DNA of 64,000 nucleotides, taken from NCBI GenBank assembly GCA_026182355.1, contig JAPFBL010000035.1, forward strand, positions 868,001 to 932,000, given 5' to 3'. This DNA comes from Hermatobates lingyangjiaoensis. Its lineage: Eukaryota > Arthropoda > Insecta > Hemiptera > Hermatobatidae. The notes under the pieces were generated by a model, which did no database searches, was not told the origin of the DNA, and worked only from the letters and a program-made list of their open reading frames with translations. Each line of letters starts with the position of its first letter. Position 1 is the first letter of the stretch. A program made the position numbers and the translations under genes. Positions 60,241-64,000 of the stretch are shown one piece after another.

Positions 60241-60442
60241 AATATATATGCATTTAAAAACTTTATGTCTGATTCCACTTGATTTAACTTCGTCGAATAT
60301 TTTTCCAAATTTCGAAATTTGGAAATTTCGAATGAACCCTTCATTTCTGGGTTCAACTTAAAAATTAAGTCACCATAGTTGTATTTATTTAAGTAAATAA
60401 ATTTCGATGAAGTTAAAATCATCGGGCTGCTCCCAACTTCTA

Positions 60443-60510
<68 letters not shown>
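60241..60510. repeat. Family E unit and long (TA)n
   Basis: 60263-60375 matches 55798-55925. An internal palindrome AATTTCGAAATTTGGAAATT is present. It ends GCTGCTCCCAACTTCTACTA then two (TA)n blocks (60449-60506). Confidence 0.7.
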
Positions 60511-60519
60511 AATCAAGTT

Positions 60520-60810
60520 TTTTCTGATTTTGATAGGTTTAAATCAATTTCCCAAGGCTGATGGAAATTGATTTATTCGAAACGGTTTTTTCTTATTTTG
60601 ATGATGAAACACTCAACGTCACATTACTGAAATAGATGTAACCTGGGGAAAGATAAAAAGTGTTCGAAACGGGTCGACGTTTGATAAAATCTTTTCTATG
60701 GAGACTAGTATTTCCTCCTCTTTGAAATAATGAGTTTTCCATAGTCTTAAAAACTAAGGAGAGTAAAATAATCGCTCATTATTTATGAAGTGCTGCATGT
60801 CCAATTGGAC
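60520..60810. other. Intron edge with family F remnant
   Basis: TGTTCGAAACGGGTCGACGT and GATAAAATCTTTTCTATGGA match the unit at 63320-63500. Confidence 0.55.
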
Positions 60811-60814
60811 TTAC

Positions 60815-61009
60815 CTCTGCTGCGATGTAGGCAGGAATGACACTGAGCAGCAACTGCTCCTGCTGCTCCTTCTCACGCTCCAGCTTGACACGGGACTCGA
60901 TCCAAGTCCTGGTGCCAAGGAAGGCGGTCCGGTGAGCAGTTTCAGTGAGTCTGCGATAGTAGAGCCCAGCCAGGCTGCCCACAGCCAGCGCTACGGCCTG
61001 CCCTATAAC
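60815..61009 (-). CDS. Ac76E: Adenylyl cyclase exon: end of TM6 plus signalling-helix linker
   Basis: This 195-nt exon (65 codons, phase 0 at both ends) lies between a 3' splice site (TTTTTAG before GTTATA) and a 5' splice site (CAGAG followed by gtaagt). It begins VIGQAVALAVGSLAGLYY, the end of a membrane segment. It continues into TRTWIESRVKLEREKEQQEQ and LLLSVIPAYIAAE, the cytosolic helix before the first catalytic domain of membrane adenylyl cyclases (ATP to cAMP, G-protein regulated). The run LLLSVIPAYIAAE is, from memory, diagnostic of the AC2-like insect cyclase Ac76E. The exon is clearly GC-richer than its surroundings. The next coding exon is 25.5 kb downstream at 35225-35328 and joins without a frame break. 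Upstream exons with the other membrane segments are not seen before 64000. Family assignment is strong; orthology is from memory. Confidence 0.94.
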
Positions 61010-63060
61010 CTAAAAACACATCACATGGGTCACCAAGTCTACACATATCCCCTAATACAACTGCCAAGTGTAATATTTTTATGCTTATTTTTTTCCTGCA
61101 CCATGAAACTATACTCATTTAAAAGCTGTGTAAGAAGACCATACAGTATTTACTTAGATTCGCAAACATAATAAAAGTCTTTACATACAAATATCTTAAG
61201 TAAGCAACATCTATTCAACACCAAGTGTCCTTCTTCAAGTTACATATAAAGTACAGACAGACGATAAATCATTTCAAGTTAAGAAACTTAAACATTTAAA
61301 CAAGTGTTATAGGCAGTGAATAAAGTCATACCAACTGTTGTGAATGAATAGTACGATTGTATAGCGATGGGGAGAAAAATGAGAACAATTGTGCGTTGAA
61401 GAATCATATTCAAAAAATTCTAAAGTAGTGCAATCAATTATTATGTGGTATTTACTCATTGCAGAGTAAAAATTTAATTAAATAGTCTCCACATATAGAT
61501 ATAATAGAATAAACTATTAAAGAGAATGGATTTTTTTAGGTAATGCTTGAACAAGAACACTACGTGTTCAAAACACGTTGTGTATTCCATTAAATTTGTA
61601 TATGTGGAGACTATTTCATTAAATTTTTACCCTACAATATTAAAGAAAGCAGTGCTGTTTAATAGCCCTCTGCACCTTCTAAACTAAGTTTAAAATATAA
61701 ATATTTAGAAATAACAATTTTTTTTTATTATTTCTAGTGATATAACAATATTGTAGTTTCATCACTACTAGTAAAAATTAATTGTTACTTCAAAATGAAT
61801 TTTTAATCGATTAGTTCTTATAGTACTTTACTTATAGTTAGATTGATTGCAGATCATTCAAGATTTACACTGGGAAAAAGTAAAATATAATAAACATGTG
61901 AGAAAAAATCGAGTTGGATGTCTCCAGGCATTTGAACGTTTTCAGATACCTTTAGTTATATAACTTTAGCCCTCGTTTCTCTACGACTTCTATTGGAAAT
62001 TGACTTGATACTGAACACGAAATGCGTAGTTAAATAAAAAACTTCTTTTGTATGAGACTTTCAATTATCGTTTCCCCCAGAATAGAAAATGTCATTTATC
62101 CTATTTGTTGATAAGCGTTTCAGACTAATTCTAGAGTGGTTTACACTCAACTTTATTATAAGTTTAGTTATTAGCAATTAACTACCTAAATGTGATTTGT
62201 TGCAAAAAGCTAACTCTATTTCAATAATTATCATGGAAATGTTGTCAATAGTAATATTAATATCTACACTACATCAAACCTTATTTAAAGCTAGAAAAAC
62301 AAATATATGATCAGTACTAAGCCATTGTGTATTTCTATTATAAGTTGCATTTAAAAATGATGGTGGCTCTTCAAAGGCTGTTAGAGACCCAGTTAAATTT
62401 TTACAAAGATTTTCGGTATATATTGTGACACACAAATGGGTGAAAATACTTATTAAAAGACTAATAGTTCAGAAACAGTGTAACCCACTTATTGATTTTT
62501 TAATTTATTTGTGTGTCTCTTTTATTTTAAAATGTATGTCTCTTTTATTTATTTATATCTTTTATTTTATATCTTATTTATCTTTTATATCTTATTTTAT
62601 CTTATATATCTTTTATATTTATTTATATCTTTTATTAATGATATTTTTTTATCTATTTCAGATCATATAAGTATAAAAATAAAATTTTTATAATATAAAA
62701 ATTATATTAATTTTTATATAAATTAATATAATGTATAAAAATAATAAGAGAAGTAAATATAAAAATATATACAGTGATACAGATTTAACAGCGACATAGT
62801 TAAGGACCTTTTTGGCTAAAGACGAGATTTAAGGGAAATATTTAGTGCCAAGGCATGTAAATCAATCAACAGTCATTGTTAGATGTTTGATGATAATGAA
62901 ACTAGACGGCTCATTATTTGGTTTCTCAGTGGATTCATGCCAATGGTATTTATTTCATTTTAGTTCATTATGGTTTTTCAAATTGAGTGATTTATTAAAA
63001 TATCCTTTATCAGTAGCTTAATCCACTTAGAGCAATTATTTGAGATATAACCGGTTCATC
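61010..63060. other. Intron upstream of the cyclase TM6 exon
   Basis: No further cyclase exon recognised. 61835-62160 has loosely inverted ends (ACTTATAGTTAGATTGATTG / CACTCAACTTTATTATAAGT) like those at 50455. The frames at 62425-62693 are TTTTATAT low-complexity. Confidence 0.5.
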
Positions 63061-63076
63061 ATACGGCTTTTTGCTT

Positions 63077-63205
63077 GGCGGTTAGTGCTATATAACATAT
63101 ATGGCGGCTAGTGCTATATAACATACATGGCGGCTAGTGCTATATAACATACATGGCGGCTAGTGCTATATAACATACATGGCGGTTAGTGCTATATAAC
63201 ATGCC
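63077..63205. repeat. 26-bp minisatellite, five copies
   Basis: GGCGGCTAGTGCTATATAAC plus ATACAT, starting at 63077, 63103, 63129, 63155 and 63181. First and last units have GGCGGTTAG and small end changes. Confidence 0.93.
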
Positions 63206-63315
63206 ATGTATGCTATAAACAAAATGCTCTTTATTCATATATATTATAATATTTGCATATATTTTTACACAGCTGATGTGAAAGGACACAATTTTATTAA
63301 ATCTTAGGAAGAGTT

Positions 63316-63475
63316 TAAACATTAACTCTCCTTATAAAAGATTTTGTAAAACGTCGGCGCGTTTCGGTCAATTAGTGTTCAACATCAGGTTACATCACCT
63401 CACGTGGAAAATGTAACTTCAAGGTGAACACTAAGTGTTCCTAACGCGTCGACTTTTGATAAATCTTTTATGTGA
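63316..63475. repeat. Foldback family F with hammerhead-like core
   Basis: TAAAAGATTTTGTAAAACGT ... CGCGTTTCGGTCAATTAGTG and the mirrored TAACGCGTCGACTTTTGATA AATC. Minus strand: CTGATGT, T, GAACA..., GACC, GAAACGCG. Right arm: palindrome ACGCGT then CGAC. Core position 9 is changed. Confidence 0.55.
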
Positions 63476-63829
63476 AGACTTAGCGATCTTCTCCTTCCTA
63501 ATCATCAGTAAATACCATGAATGCTTGCATTGCTCATGATAATTTTATTTACTTCATTATAACCCAGTAGAACACCTGGTATTCTGTATAGTTAAAATAT
63601 TAAAAACCTGTTTGTAAATTTTATGAAATTTTAAGTCAATTGGACTTTGTTAAAATCTAATGTTAAATTAAATATTAATGCAGATTAATAGAAAAGGATT
63701 CTCTATGAATATACGTTTATAGACATTAATATAAAAAGAATAATTTTTGACAATTATTCTTAGCTCACAGTTTTAATTTCACCAATGAAAAAAGTGTTAT
63801 TATTTTTTTTATTCTTTAACCGATCCTTT

Positions 63830-64000
63830 AGGGGGTGATAACGATAGCCGTTTACCGGCTTTTTGTTTGATTGGTGATTCTACAGATTCTACCTTGCGAG
63901 TCCTAAATTTTGCCTAACTGAAATATATTTAGGGTAGGGATCTTTAAGAAGTACCTGACATCGTTCAGGCTCGGGACCGATGCCTTAACGTCCTCTCCGA
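63830..64000 (-). mobile_element. tRNA-derived SINE body, cut by window edge
   Basis: Reverse: GAGAGGACGTTAAGGCATCG, GTCCCGAGCCTGAACGATGT, AGGTACTTCTTAAAGATCCC, CCTAACTGAAATATATTTAG (seen on plus). Same body order as 58600-58757. The tRNA-like head should lie beyond 64000. Confidence 0.72.

Larger units (their letters stand above)
35329..60814 (-). other. 25.5-kb cyclase intron packed with retroelements
   Basis: This is the interval between two in-phase cyclase exons. It carries PLE fragments, foldbacks, a SINE, a tandem duplication, copies of the dispersed repeat R and many (TA)n tracts. No other cyclase exon is required, because the flanking exons join exactly at the protein level. Confidence 0.85.

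Noticed and set aside
60785..61171. 128-codon plus-strand frame
   Set aside because: It is the antisense shadow of the minus-strand cyclase exon plus intron sequence.
62425..62693. Hydrophobic frames rich in Leu, Ile, Phe and Tyr, possible membrane exon of the cyclase
   Set aside because: They are on the plus strand, opposite to the cyclase, and come from a TTTATAT low-complexity tract.
63077..63205. 26-bp direct repeats as CRISPR
   Set aside because: Units are head-to-tail without unique spacers; it is a minisatellite.

Overview
The window looks like intronic DNA of an animal gene. It is AT-rich, saturated with (TA)n microsatellites and has no compact genes, operons or prokaryotic signals. 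Three exons on the minus strand join in phase and encode part of a class III adenylyl cyclase. They are at 60815-61009 (last membrane segment plus signalling-helix linker), 35225-35328 (linker into the catalytic domain) and 32604-32715 (start of the C1a catalytic domain). From memory the peptide is closest to the insect AC2-type cyclase Ac76E, so I infer an arthropod. The large repeat-filled introns would suit a chelicerate such as a horseshoe crab or spider, but the species is a guess. The introns are about 25.5 kb and 2.5 kb. The membrane exons should lie beyond 64 kb. The rest of the catalytic domain was not found between 1 and 32.6 kb.

Nearly everything else recognisable is mobile DNA. 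Penelope-like retroelements (PLEs) dominate. Coding remnants are the reverse transcriptase end plus GIY-YIG nuclease at 36402-37271, a GIY-YIG half at 3687-4004, and bare nuclease C-termini at 4512-4589 and 59688-59780. Each coding remnant is followed by an AT-rich 3' leader, usually a hammerhead-ribozyme-like motif, and in several copies a short piece resembling the start of the PLE ORF (MSL.N.L..LPL..R, then VNAE.A..FN, then LLP.YTN). That piece breaks off into (TA)n. I count more than 20 hammerhead-like motifs in at least four sequence families (A-D). Several sit head-to-head in near-perfect palindromes inserted in (TA)n; the best is 56934-57111.

Layout: 1-6.8 kb is a dense PLE/foldback/MITE cluster. 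6.8-14.5 kb is mostly unannotated AT-rich DNA with a hAT-like terminus, a ~170-bp tandem array and weak plus-strand exon candidates. 14.5-31.6 kb holds an unclassified ~0.8-kb dispersed repeat (here R) in several copies, more PLE foldbacks and a GC-richer unclassified repeat at 17.9-19.1 kb. 31.6-35.3 kb holds two cyclase exons with PLE foldbacks. 36.3-38.2 kb holds the best PLE coding copy. 39.5-48.2 kb holds PLE leaders, inverted repeats and duplications. 48.8-51.7 kb holds an R copy and a tandem duplication. 51.7-55.8 kb is quiet. 55.8-60.5 kb is a nested PLE cluster with a tRNA-derived SINE. 60.8-61.0 kb is the cyclase exon. 63.1 kb has a 26-bp minisatellite and the edge carries a second SINE.

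The most interesting feature is the set of self-cleaving-type RNA motifs. Five with intact cores lie on the sense strand of the 25.5-kb cyclase intron.
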